In this document: positions 26,086 through 34,110 of the stretch, in pieces
How the letters are laid out: the number at the start of each line of letters is the position of its first letter
How positions within the stretch are numbered: position 1 is the stretch's first letter
Source: Verrucomicrobiales bacterium
GTDB taxonomy: Bacteria; Verrucomicrobiota; Verrucomicrobiia; Verrucomicrobiales; V1-33
Direction of reading: 5' to 3'
DNA length: 64,000 bases
NCBI GenBank assembly: GCA_028293125.1
Contig: JAQGPJ010000012.1
Span: 62,001 to 126,000 of the forward strand
Program-made: the position numbers and the translations under genes
The notes under the pieces: model-generated
Seen by the model: the letters and a program-made list of their open reading frames with translations, nothing else
Database searches by the model: none
What the model was told of the DNA's origin: nothing

Positions 26086-27023
26086 ACCTTCCCGTTTTCC
26101 AGCATCTGGCGACCTCGCAAAACATCCTCATCGCCGGGGCTGGCGGTGGATTCGATGTGTTTGCGGGTTTGCCACTTTATTTCTGGCTGCGTGATCAAGG
26201 GAAAACGGTGCATCTGGCCAACTGGTCCTTCGCCAGCTTGGCGCATTGTGAGGAAAAGCCGCTGTCACAGCTGGCGGTGGTGCGGGGAAACACCTACGGA
26301 TCATCGGAATACTTCCCGGAGAAATATCTCGCTCAATGGCTGGAATCGCAGGGTGACCGGACACCCGTTCACGCTATCGAACCGGGCGGGGTGAAGCCAG
26401 TGCTGCGAGCTTATGAATGGATGGCTGAGCGTCTGGGTTTCGACACTCTGATTCTTATCGATGGGGGCACGGACATTCTGATGCGCGGCGACGAGTGCGG
26501 GCTTGGAACGCCGCAGGAGGATATCGCCTCCCTGGCGGCGGCCCATGAGTCGAAAGGCGGTCTGCGGAAATTGGTGATCTGCCTCGGCTTGGGAGTGGAC
26601 ACGCATCACGGGGTCTGCCACGCGCACTTTCTGGAGAATGCGGCGGCCATTGCGGCTGACGGCGGGCACTTGGGCACTTGGAGTCTACTGTGGGAAATGC
26701 CGGAGGCGCGCCTTTATGTGGAGGTGGTGAAATTTGTCCATCAGCGCATGCCGGCGCGGCCCAGTATCGTGAACACCAGCATTGTGAATGCCGTGAAGGG
26801 ACGTTTCGGCGACGTGCACGCCACGGAGAGAACCCGTGGCTCGCGTCTTTTCATCAATCCGCTCATGAGCCAGTACTGGGCCTTTGACCTCGAAGCTGTG
26901 GCCTCCCGGAACCGCTATCTGGCACGTCTGCTCACCACCGACACATACCACGAGGTCACCAGCCGCATCGCCAACTATCACCGGCAGCAGAAGCACCGTC
27001 CCTGGACGGAAATCCCCATTTGA
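26082..27023 (+). CDS. DUF1152-domain protein
   Basis: A 313-residue soluble protein matching DUF1152. It begins with a Rossmann-like loop (NILIAGAGGGFDVFAGLPLYFWL). A strand then ends LILIDGGTDILMRGDE, and the motifs VICLGLGVDTHHGVCHAHFLEN and RMPARPSIVNTSIVNAVKGRFGD follow. The glycine loop suggests nucleotide or dinucleotide binding. No catalytic activity is established to my knowledge. It overlaps the second ADP-ribosylglycohydrolase gene by 4 nt and is 33 nt from the radical SAM gene, marking the border between the ADP-ribose half and the biosynthetic half of the cluster. Confidence 0.8.
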   Translation: MNLPVFQHLATSQNILIAGAGGGFDVFAGLPLYFWLRDQGKTVHLANWSFASLAHCEEKPLSQLAVVRGNTYGSSEYFPEKYLAQWLESQGDRTPVHAIEPGGVKPVLRAYEWMAERLGFDTLILIDGGTDILMRGDECGLGTPQEDIASLAAAHESKGGLRKLVICLGLGVDTHHGVCHAHFLENAAAIAADGGHLGTWSLLWEMPEARLYVEVVKFVHQRMPARPSIVNTSIVNAVKGRFGDVHATERTRGSRLFINPLMSQYWAFDLEAVASRNRYLARLLTTDTYHEVTSRIANYHRQQKHRPWTEIPI

Positions 27024-27056
27024 GCGGAACCCTGTCCATCCAACTCCCTATCCGCC

Positions 27057-28415
27057 ATGACCGCCGCAATCCACCCTGCAACAGCCGCCGCCGAAGCCTT
27101 TTGGCATGTCACAGTGCTGTCGAATTTTGCCCGTGGGTATGACAAATATTCCCGGCGTTACTCCAAGGCGTCGATCCCGGAGAGCACCTTTCCAGAGCGC
27201 TTTTTCCTGCTGAGAGAGGATGAACTGGCGGCGGGTGTCCACAAGGCCGGCGGGCTGCTGCGGAGGCTGGGCATTCCGGGGAATAGGCTGGTTGCGCTGA
27301 GGACGGAGGTGGATGCCGGTGAGCTTCGGGAAAACATCCGCACGGGCATCGGCCGGTACGTGGAGCGGGGCTGGATCACGCTGTCCGGTGTGGCGTGGGT
27401 GGGGGAGGAAGGGGAGGGCGGTCCTTTGGAGCCGGCGGTGATCGAGGAGGTGATGGCGGAATCGCTGCGGCTGCTGCACGGCTCCCTGCACGCGTTTGAG
27501 TCGCTGCGGCCAAGGTCATTTTCGGTGCTGCCGGTGGCCCGGGGATGCCAGGCGTCGTGCCCGTTCTGTTTCTCCGACGCCTCGGCCTCGGCGGAGCAGG
27601 ATCAGGCGCGGCTGAATCTGGCCCGTGTGGCGGAGCACGCGCTTCAGGCGGCGGAGCGGGGCGCGGGGCGTTTTGTGATCACCGGAGGCGGGGAGCCCGG
27701 TCTGCTGCGGCATGAGGTGATGCGGGAGCTGATCGCCCTGGGCCGTCCGCTGGGCAAAACGGTGCTCATCACCAACGGACATCATCTGGCGCGGAAAGAG
27801 AGCGCGGCGCGGTCGGCCATGCTGGACGACTATGCCCGATCCGGGCTGGGCGTGCTGGCGGTCTCGCGCCATCACCATGACGACGGCGTGAGCACCCGGC
27901 TGATGAGCCTCGAGACGGATGTCAGGGCGGTGGCGCAAACCTGGCGGGAAGGGCGGGACCATTGGCCGGCTTTGAGCATGCGGCTGATCTGCGTGCTCCA
28001 GCGCGGGGGTGTGGACAACAGGCAGACGCTGGAGGATTACGTCTCCTGGGCCGCCGCATGCGGCATTGGCGAGATCTGCTTCAAGGAGCTGTATGTCAGT
28101 ACGAGCGCGGAGTCTGTCTATCACCGCCACGCGGCCAATGCCTGGAGCCATGCCCATCAGGTGCCACTGTCGTTGGTGTTGGAATTTGCCGACCGGCACG
28201 GCTTCACCGAGGTGTCGCGGCTGCCGTGGGGATCACCCGTGTTTCAGGGGGAATGGCGCGGGGCTCTTCTGCGAATCGCGGCTTACACGGAGCCGAGCCT
28301 GTTATGGGAGCGCACCCACGGCATCGCCCGCAGCTGGAATCTGATGGCGGATGGGCGCTGCCTGGTTTCGCTGGAGGACCGCGGCAGTGAAATCCAACTT
28401 GCCCCCGCCGCATGA
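27057..28415 (+). CDS. Radical SAM enzyme
   Basis: A 452-residue protein with the [4Fe-4S] motif Cys164-x3-Cys168-x2-Cys171 in VARGCQASCPFCFSD, a GGGEPGLL glycine motif at the usual distance, and LITNGHHLA and VSRHHHDDG further on. An N-terminal region of about 150 residues has no recognised domain. There is no SPASM-type Cys cluster near the end. The substrate is unknown. It is followed, with a 4-nt overlap, by a PLP-fold protein and then a methyltransferase, as in pathways that build a modified small molecule or nucleoside. Confidence 0.85.
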   Translation: MTAAIHPATAAAEAFWHVTVLSNFARGYDKYSRRYSKASIPESTFPERFFLLREDELAAGVHKAGGLLRRLGIPGNRLVALRTEVDAGELRENIRTGIGRYVERGWITLSGVAWVGEEGEGGPLEPAVIEEVMAESLRLLHGSLHAFESLRPRSFSVLPVARGCQASCPFCFSDASASAEQDQARLNLARVAEHALQAAERGAGRFVITGGGEPGLLRHEVMRELIALGRPLGKTVLITNGHHLARKESAARSAMLDDYARSGLGVLAVSRHHHDDGVSTRLMSLETDVRAVAQTWREGRDHWPALSMRLICVLQRGGVDNRQTLEDYVSWAAACGIGEICFKELYVSTSAESVYHRHAANAWSHAHQVPLSLVLEFADRHGFTEVSRLPWGSPVFQGEWRGALLRIAAYTEPSLLWERTHGIARSWNLMADGRCLVSLEDRGSEIQLAPAA

Positions 28416-29401
28416 CCTTTCAGGAATTCCAAACCGCCCGCCTCTGCTTGCTGACTGACCGCCCTGAACTGCTGGACTGCGGGGAGACCAACCTGTACCG
28501 GGCTCTGGCGCGGCTGATGCCGGAGCCGGCAACGCCCGTGGAAGGCCCTGTCCACCGCTGCCATCTGGCCAGCCAGTGGACGGAGTTTTACGGCCTGCCC
28601 GAAGCCGTCTCGCGCCGCGCCTTTATTACAGAGGGAGTCCGGAATGGACTGGATACCCTCTTCGCCCACTTGGCCGGAAAGCCGTGTCTGCTGTGGCTGC
28701 CGGAGGACAACTATCCGGTTTACCGGGAACTGGCCGCCGCCCATGGACACCAAGTGCGGACCTTTCCCACCCTGCCGGAGGTGCGGTGGCCTGACGCCCC
28801 CCCTCCATCGGGTGTGGATGATGAATGGCTGCTGGTCACCCATCCCCTCAAACCGCGTGGCGGACCCCTGAGTCCGGAAAGCGCCGGCGCTCTCCGGGAA
28901 TGGCTGGCCGCCAGCGACCGGCGGCGGGCCCTGCTGGACACGGTGTATCAGCTGGAGTCCCGGTTTGACGATGTCACTCTACAGCTTCTGGAAACCGGGC
29001 AGGCGGTCCTGCTGCACTCCCTGACCAAGGGCTGGCTGCATCCGCGCTGCTTTGGGGTGGTGCTCATGCCGGAGCGGGACGCGGACGAGTGGATGCCGGT
29101 ATTCCGGGCCAAAGTCCCAACGCAGGCCAACCTGGTAACCGCCCGGTATCTGATGGCTCTCCATGCGGAGATGCCAGGAAAAGTGAAACGTGAACTGCAA
29201 ACGGCCCAGATCCGCCTGCTGGAAAGACTGGCGGGGCTGCCTTTCAAACTCCTGCCCGTGGATCCCGCCAGCTACTTCGTGCCGGTGGAGGGCTCCTGGG
29301 ATGCTTTGCTGAAGCGCGGCATCCTCGGCGTGCCGGCCAGCGCGTTTGGCTCCAAGGAAATTGGCCTCACCCTTCTCACCAGCCTTCATTTTCTGTCATG
29401 A
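28412..29401 (+). CDS. PLP-dependent aminotransferase-like protein (fold type I)
   Basis: A 329-residue protein related to class I/II aminotransferases. Asp176-x-x-Tyr179 (LLDTVYQ) and Lys206 (HSLTKGWLHPRCFG) match the PLP-binding Asp, Tyr and Schiff-base Lys, with Arg212 near the usual Arg. The site usually reading NPxNPTG is THPLKPRGG, so a cofactor-contacting Asn appears to be missing. The chemistry may therefore be altered. It overlaps both neighbours by 4 nt and is probably co-translated with the radical SAM enzyme and methyltransferase. Confidence 0.7.
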   Translation: MTFQEFQTARLCLLTDRPELLDCGETNLYRALARLMPEPATPVEGPVHRCHLASQWTEFYGLPEAVSRRAFITEGVRNGLDTLFAHLAGKPCLLWLPEDNYPVYRELAAAHGHQVRTFPTLPEVRWPDAPPPSGVDDEWLLVTHPLKPRGGPLSPESAGALREWLAASDRRRALLDTVYQLESRFDDVTLQLLETGQAVLLHSLTKGWLHPRCFGVVLMPERDADEWMPVFRAKVPTQANLVTARYLMALHAEMPGKVKRELQTAQIRLLERLAGLPFKLLPVDPASYFVPVEGSWDALLKRGILGVPASAFGSKEIGLTLLTSLHFLS

Positions 29402-30156
29402 TCTCCCTAGACTGCCTGCCGATTTACGCGGACGCCGGATTCTATGATATGGAGTTCGAGGAGCGCCGTCATGAACTGCCGTTTTTCCATCGGCTTTCCA
29501 CGGAGATCGGCGGCCCCGTGCTGGAAGTAGCCTGCGGCACAGGACGCCTCACCATTCCCATTGCGCAGGACGGTGTGGACATCACGGGGCTTGATGTGTC
29601 CCGCCCCATGCTGGAGCGGGCGCGGGTGAAGGCGCAAAAAGCCGGCGTCAGGATTCCCTGGCTGGAGCAGGACTGCCGCTCTATGCGGCTGGACCAATCC
29701 TTCGCCCTGATCTTCTCCGCCACCAATGCCATGCAGCACCTGCTGGACATAGAATCCGTCCACGCTTTTCTGTGCGGTGCCCGGCAAGCGCTGCGGCCCG
29801 GCGGGCGCCTGGTGATTGATGTTTTCAATCCCGTGCTGACCAAGCTGCTCCGGAAGGCGGATGACCGGTATGGGTTCAAAACCCTGCCTCATGCCGACGG
29901 CGGACCGATCACGGTCGAGGCTGGCAGCGAATACCGGGCGGACACGCAAATCCTTCACTTCGATCTCTTTTACATCCGCTCCGGAGAACTGCTGCGGACC
30001 AAAAATGTGAACATGCGCGTCTTTTTTCCGCAGGAGCTGCTGGCGCTCTGCCAGTGGAGCGGCCTGCGGGTTCTGGAGCGGCTGGGGGATTATGATGGCA
30101 GTCTCTTCACCGTCGGATCACCGAAGCAGATTCTGATCTGTGAGGCCGTCTCCTGA
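29398..30156 (+). CDS. Class I SAM-dependent methyltransferase
   Basis: A 252-residue Rossmann-fold methyltransferase. Motif I is VLEVACGTGRLTIPIA (residues 41-56). The acidic loop ITGLDVSRPML follows, and the later motif RQALRPGGRLVIDVFNP is conserved. The substrate cannot be read from the sequence. It overlaps the PLP-fold gene by 4 nt and ends 34 nt before kptA. Confidence 0.85.
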   Translation: MISLDCLPIYADAGFYDMEFEERRHELPFFHRLSTEIGGPVLEVACGTGRLTIPIAQDGVDITGLDVSRPMLERARVKAQKAGVRIPWLEQDCRSMRLDQSFALIFSATNAMQHLLDIESVHAFLCGARQALRPGGRLVIDVFNPVLTKLLRKADDRYGFKTLPHADGGPITVEAGSEYRADTQILHFDLFYIRSGELLRTKNVNMRVFFPQELLALCQWSGLRVLERLGDYDGSLFTVGSPKQILICEAVS

Positions 30157-30190
30157 CCCCTCAACTATTCAACATCATCCCCTCATTCCC

Positions 30191-30751
30191 ATGAATTCCG
30201 AGCGGAGCACCCGCATCAGCAAATTTTTAAGTCTCGTGCTGCGGCATCAGCCGGAGACTGCCCATGTGCAGCTGGACAAGGCGGGATGGGTGGAGGTGCA
30301 GGCCCTGCTGGCGGGCTGCGCCAAAGCGCGCCGGCCAATCTCCAAATCGGATTTGGAGCACGTGGTGGAGACGAATGCCAAGAAGCGCTTTGAATTCAGC
30401 GCCGACGGTCGGAACATCCGGGCCAGTCAGGGGCACTCCGTGGCCGTGGAGCTGGACTACACCCCGCAGGAGCCGCCGGAGATGCTTTACCATGGCACGG
30501 CCACGCGCTTTCTGGACTCCATCCACGCACACGGACTGCGGCGGATGCAGCGTCATCACGTGCACCTCTCCGCCGAAACCCAAGTCACCCTGCAGGTCGG
30601 TGCCCGGCATGGAAAGCCCGTGCTGCTGACCATTCAGGCCGGGGCCATGCACCGTGCGGGTCATGTGTTTTACCGCAGCACCAACGGCGTGTGGCTCGTG
30701 GAGCGGGTGCCGGCGGAGTTCATCCTCTTTCCCGCATCCCCTGCCGGCTGA
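30191..30751 (+). CDS. kptA: RNA 2'-phosphotransferase (Tpt1/KptA family)
   Basis: A 186-residue enzyme of the family that uses NAD to remove an internal 2'-phosphate from RNA, giving ADP-ribose 1''-2''-cyclic phosphate. Diagnostic motifs are SKFLSLVLRHQPE, GWVEVQALL, RFEFS, MLYHGTATRF, HHVHLSAE and NGVWLVERVPAEF. The start at 30191 fits the family; an earlier in-frame start overlaps the methyltransferase gene. Bacteria generally lack the tRNA-splicing pathway that gives eukaryotic Tpt1 its substrate. Its place at the end of an ADP-ribose cluster suggests a dedicated role here. Confidence 0.92.
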   Translation: MNSERSTRISKFLSLVLRHQPETAHVQLDKAGWVEVQALLAGCAKARRPISKSDLEHVVETNAKKRFEFSADGRNIRASQGHSVAVELDYTPQEPPEMLYHGTATRFLDSIHAHGLRRMQRHHVHLSAETQVTLQVGARHGKPVLLTIQAGAMHRAGHVFYRSTNGVWLVERVPAEFILFPASPAG

Positions 30752-30765
30752 ATCCAGCCGGCAGG
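30740..30765. terminator. Hairpin spanning the kptA stop codon
   Basis: CCTGCCGGCTG (30740-30750), loop AATC, CAGCCGGCAGG (30755-30765) form a perfect 11-bp stem between convergent genes. There is no T-run, so intrinsic termination is uncertain. It may protect 3' ends or act with Rho. Confidence 0.5.
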
Positions 30766-30790
30766 AGGTCCAAACAGGGCAGGAGCAGCC

Positions 30791-31909
30791 TCACTTCTTT
30801 TGGCCGATCACGGAGAGGATCACATCGGCGTACACCCGATGGCCGAAGTCATTGGGGTGGTTGAGGCCGTTGCCGCTGAGGGACAGATAGGATTTTTTCT
30901 CCAGCACCGCGCTCCAGACGGCGGTCACATCCGCCAAGGTCACATCGCGCCCCGTCAGTTTGGCCAACGCATCCCGGTAAACGGGATAGAGTTCCGGACG
31001 GGCGTGGGCCCATTCGGGATTGGCGGTCATGGTGGCTACCAAGATCACCGCGCACCCGGGGCGGGCGGCGCGCACGCGGTCCGCGATCTCCTTTGTCCGG
31101 GAGGCGTAGTCCGCCACCGGAGTCTGTCCGGAGGCGTCGTTCATGCCGAAGGCGATGATCAGCAGATCAGGCCCCTCGGCCACCACGGAGGGGATTTGCT
31201 CCACGCCCCAAACCGTGTGCATGCCGCCGACGGAAAGGTTCTTGGAAACCACCTTCACGCCGAACCGGTCCTCCAGTCCCTGCGCCACCAAGCCAGGGTA
31301 ACCGGGCTGGCCCGGAGGGGCATTCACGGCTCCGGAGGCATTGGCCCCGGTGGAGATGCTGTCGCCCAGGGTCACCACCTTGACGGTGCCGCCGGCGATC
31401 AGTTTGCCGCGGAATCCGCCCAGCTGCGCCTCCGTGGCCGGCTGAGGCACGGAACCCGACCAAGTTTCCGCAGTGGGATAATAAGCGGCGGACTCAAGAT
31501 CATGAAAAAACCGGCCTTCACCGAAAAGCATCCAGTTCTTCCCGTCCTTCGCCTGGTGGTAACTGTTCGGAGTATTGGGGGCGGGATAGAGCTCAGCTTT
31601 CTTTTTAAACGGGATGCGCGTGCCGGGTGTCAGCTGGATTTCGCGGGTGCCGGGCTCCCAAGTGAAGTCCTTTCCCAGTTCGTAAGTCACTTCCCCTGTG
31701 GCGCTGCGCAGGGCCGGAGCACTCTGAGGGGTGAACAGAAGGGGGGCTTTGGCGAGGATGGCCTGGCCATTCTGATCGGGCTCCGACTGCACAAAAAACA
31801 ATGGGTCGCCCTCCACTGGCCGGCTTTCCCAGAACGGCAGGCGGTCCGCGGCCGTTGCCGCAGTTATGAAAATGGTGCTGAACCCGATCAATAACAATTT
31901 TCCAGTCAT
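30791..31909 (-). CDS. Exported SGNH/GDSL-family hydrolase
   Basis: A 372-residue protein with a signal peptide (MTGKLLLIGFSTIFITAATA). The SGNH blocks are in order: GDSIS with nucleophile Ser184, SVGG, AFGMND, and HPNDFGH with the catalytic Asp/His pair near the C-terminus. The first 175 residues form a separate beta-rich domain. It probably deacylates a carbohydrate or lipid in the periplasm or outside. The start at 31909 is the only one giving a signal peptide. It is divergent from the GH3 gene with a 204-nt shared spacer in which I see no other gene. Confidence 0.82.
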   Translation of the reverse strand: MTGKLLLIGFSTIFITAATAADRLPFWESRPVEGDPLFFVQSEPDQNGQAILAKAPLLFTPQSAPALRSATGEVTYELGKDFTWEPGTREIQLTPGTRIPFKKKAELYPAPNTPNSYHQAKDGKNWMLFGEGRFFHDLESAAYYPTAETWSGSVPQPATEAQLGGFRGKLIAGGTVKVVTLGDSISTGANASGAVNAPPGQPGYPGLVAQGLEDRFGVKVVSKNLSVGGMHTVWGVEQIPSVVAEGPDLLIIAFGMNDASGQTPVADYASRTKEIADRVRAARPGCAVILVATMTANPEWAHARPELYPVYRDALAKLTGRDVTLADVTAVWSAVLEKKSYLSLSGNGLNHPNDFGHRVYADVILSVIGQKK

Positions 31910-32113
31910 GCCGCCTATACGCGGGCCCGCCGCCGGGAGTTTCGGCAAATTGAATCCCTCCCCTTTCCCCCGGTTCCGCCGCACCCGGGCTTTCTTTTTG
32001 CGGAATCCGCGCTGTCTGCGCTCGCGGGAAGGGCGGATGGATGTTTGATACCCGGCTTTCCCGCCGCCGCTTTCCGTTTCCTCTCTCTTCCTTCCTTTTA
32101 TACCCGCTCTCCC

Positions 32114-33223
32114 ATGGATTCCCGCCTCATTGGACAACTGCTGCTCACCGGCGTGCCCGGTGCCGAACTCGATGCCGATACCGCCCGCCGCTTCAAAGCG
32201 CTTCAGCCGGGCGGGTTCATCCTCTTCGGGCGGAATATCAAGTCCCCGGAGCAGCTGCGGAAGCTGATCGACGATCTGCGCGATCTGTCGGATATCGAGC
32301 CCATCATCACCATCGATCAGGAAGGCGGGCGCGTTTCCCGTCTGCGGCTGATCGGCAACGAGCCGCCGAACGCCCAGGCGCTGAGGCAAAAGGGCGATCC
32401 AAAGCTCATCGCGGAGCACGGCCGTCTGACCGGGGAGCTGCTGCGCCTGTTCGGGTTCAATCTCGACCTCTGTCCGGTGCTGGACATCTCCTATGATGAC
32501 CAGGCGGACAATTCCCTGAAAGGCCGCTGCTACGGCACCAGCGCCCAGGAGGTCATCACCAACGCCGGCATCTTCAACCGGTCGCTGCGCCGCGAGGGCA
32601 TTCTCAGCTGCGGCAAGCATTTCCCAACCTACGGCTCGGCGGATGTGGATCCGCACGAGATGCTGCCGGTCATCCGGCGCACCCGGGAGGAACTGCTGGC
32701 GGAGGAGGTCATGCCCTTCAGCGCCCTGCTGCCGGAGCTGGACTCCATGATGATCGGCCATGCCTGGTTCCCGGATTTCGATCCCACCCCGGAGCGCTGG
32801 CCGTCCAGCCTGAGCCATAACATCATCACGAAGTTCCTCCGCGACCAGCTGGGCTTCGACGACGGCCTGGTCATGACTGATGACCTCGATATGGGGGCCA
32901 TTCTGAACGAGGTCACTTTTGAGCAGGCCATCCAGGACGCCGTGCGCGCCGGCAATGACATCACCATGATCTGCCACCGCATCGAGATGGTGGAGCAGGC
33001 GCATGTTCATCTTCAGGCTCTGCCCCATGAGGTGCTGGATACGGCATTGGCGCGGATTGAGCGCGCCAAGAAAAGGCTGGTGCGTCCCGACAGCTGGAGC
33101 CTGAACCGGTTTCTGGCCATCAATGACAACATTCAGGCTCTGCGCGTGGCCACCCTGGGGGAGGAGGGGGCGGTGAACCTCTCCGTGGAGGACGGCAAAC
33201 GCAGCCCGGTGGAGCTGTATTAA
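32114..33223 (+). CDS. Glycoside hydrolase family 3, NagZ-like beta-N-acetylhexosaminidase
   Basis: A 369-residue single-domain GH3 protein. FILFGRNI, ITIDQEGGRVSRL, CGKHFPTYG, the DxH dyad in DVDPHEMLPVI, and MTDDLDMGAI with the nucleophilic Asp are in NagZ order. The loop normally reading KHFPGHG is KHFPTYG, while the catalytic Asp-x-His pair is kept. NagZ removes GlcNAc from recycled cell-wall fragments in the cytosol, and no signal peptide is seen here, which fits. The loop change leaves substrate specificity open. Confidence 0.82.
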   Translation: MDSRLIGQLLLTGVPGAELDADTARRFKALQPGGFILFGRNIKSPEQLRKLIDDLRDLSDIEPIITIDQEGGRVSRLRLIGNEPPNAQALRQKGDPKLIAEHGRLTGELLRLFGFNLDLCPVLDISYDDQADNSLKGRCYGTSAQEVITNAGIFNRSLRREGILSCGKHFPTYGSADVDPHEMLPVIRRTREELLAEEVMPFSALLPELDSMMIGHAWFPDFDPTPERWPSSLSHNIITKFLRDQLGFDDGLVMTDDLDMGAILNEVTFEQAIQDAVRAGNDITMICHRIEMVEQAHVHLQALPHEVLDTALARIERAKKRLVRPDSWSLNRFLAINDNIQALRVATLGEEGAVNLSVEDGKRSPVELY

Positions 33224-33344
33224 GGCGGACAGCGGCGGCGGCCGTTCGGATGAACGCAACAAGCCAGCCGCCAGCCGTTGCATCGGAATTTTTAAGTCGA
33301 TTTTTCCTGACCAGCGGCCTTATAGCAATTACTTTTCCCTTCCC

Positions 33345-34055
33345 ATGCTTCCCGAAATCGAACAGCTTCTTATTCTTCAGGACAAGGACCAGCATCTGCG
33401 CCGGCTGCGGGCGGAGATCCAGAAAATGCCCGCGGACGCTGAAAACGCCAAAGGCCGGCTGGCCTCCATCACGGCGGCGGTGGCTTCCGCCAAGGAGGAG
33501 GTGACCCAGAACGAGATCGCCATCCGCAGCTTGGAGCTTCAGATTCAGACCCGGCGCGACACCATCGTGAGGCTCAAGACCCAGCAGTTTGAAACCCGGA
33601 AAAACGATGAGTTCGCCGCCCTCGCCCACGAGGTGAAGCGGTATGAGGGGGACGTGTCCAAACTGGAGGACAGCGAGATGGAGCTGATGGAGAAAGGAGA
33701 AATTCTAAAAGCCGGCCTGAAGGAGGCCCAGGCCCGACTGGCCACCACTGAGGCCGATGTGAAGGAGGAGCTGGGGAAAATCAAGGAGCGTTACCTCAAT
33801 GTGAAGGCGCGGATCAAGGAGTTTGAAACCATCCGCGCCGGTCTGGCGGCCAAAGTGGATGAGGACCTTCTGGCCGGCTACGACCGCATCCTGGCAGGCA
33901 AAGGAGAGGTGATCGCGGAGCTGAACGGCCACGTCTGCGCCGGCTGCCACATGAGGGTCACCGCCGCCACCTTCAACGATGCCCGGGCGGAACGGGTGAT
34001 CACCCACTGCCCGAACTGCGGGCGCATCGTTTATATCGCCCATTGGGACGATTGA
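33345..34055 (+). CDS. Coiled-coil protein with C4 zinc ribbon
   Basis: A 236-residue protein. Residues about 10-185 are a long heptad-rich coiled coil (DKDQHLRRLRAEIQKMP, FETRKNDEFAALAHEVKRYE). The C-terminus has CAGCHMRV and CPNCGRIVY, the four zinc-binding cysteines of the C4-type zinc-ribbon family (PF02591). Members are widespread and poorly characterised; nucleic-acid or protein scaffolding roles have been proposed. It stands alone between nagZ-like and rsmE genes and is preceded by a 121-nt gap. Confidence 0.88.
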   Translation: MLPEIEQLLILQDKDQHLRRLRAEIQKMPADAENAKGRLASITAAVASAKEEVTQNEIAIRSLELQIQTRRDTIVRLKTQQFETRKNDEFAALAHEVKRYEGDVSKLEDSEMELMEKGEILKAGLKEAQARLATTEADVKEELGKIKERYLNVKARIKEFETIRAGLAAKVDEDLLAGYDRILAGKGEVIAELNGHVCAGCHMRVTAATFNDARAERVITHCPNCGRIVYIAHWDD

Positions 34056-34110
34056 GAGGCGGCCGGCGGCTGGGATCTCCGTTGCCGGGAAAAGCGGGTG
34101 CTTTGCGTGA

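Noticed and set aside
31910-33283. An N-terminal extension of the SGNH hydrolase running opposite the GH3 gene
   Set aside because: The signal peptide at 31909 marks the true start, and the extension is antisense to conserved GH3 sequence.
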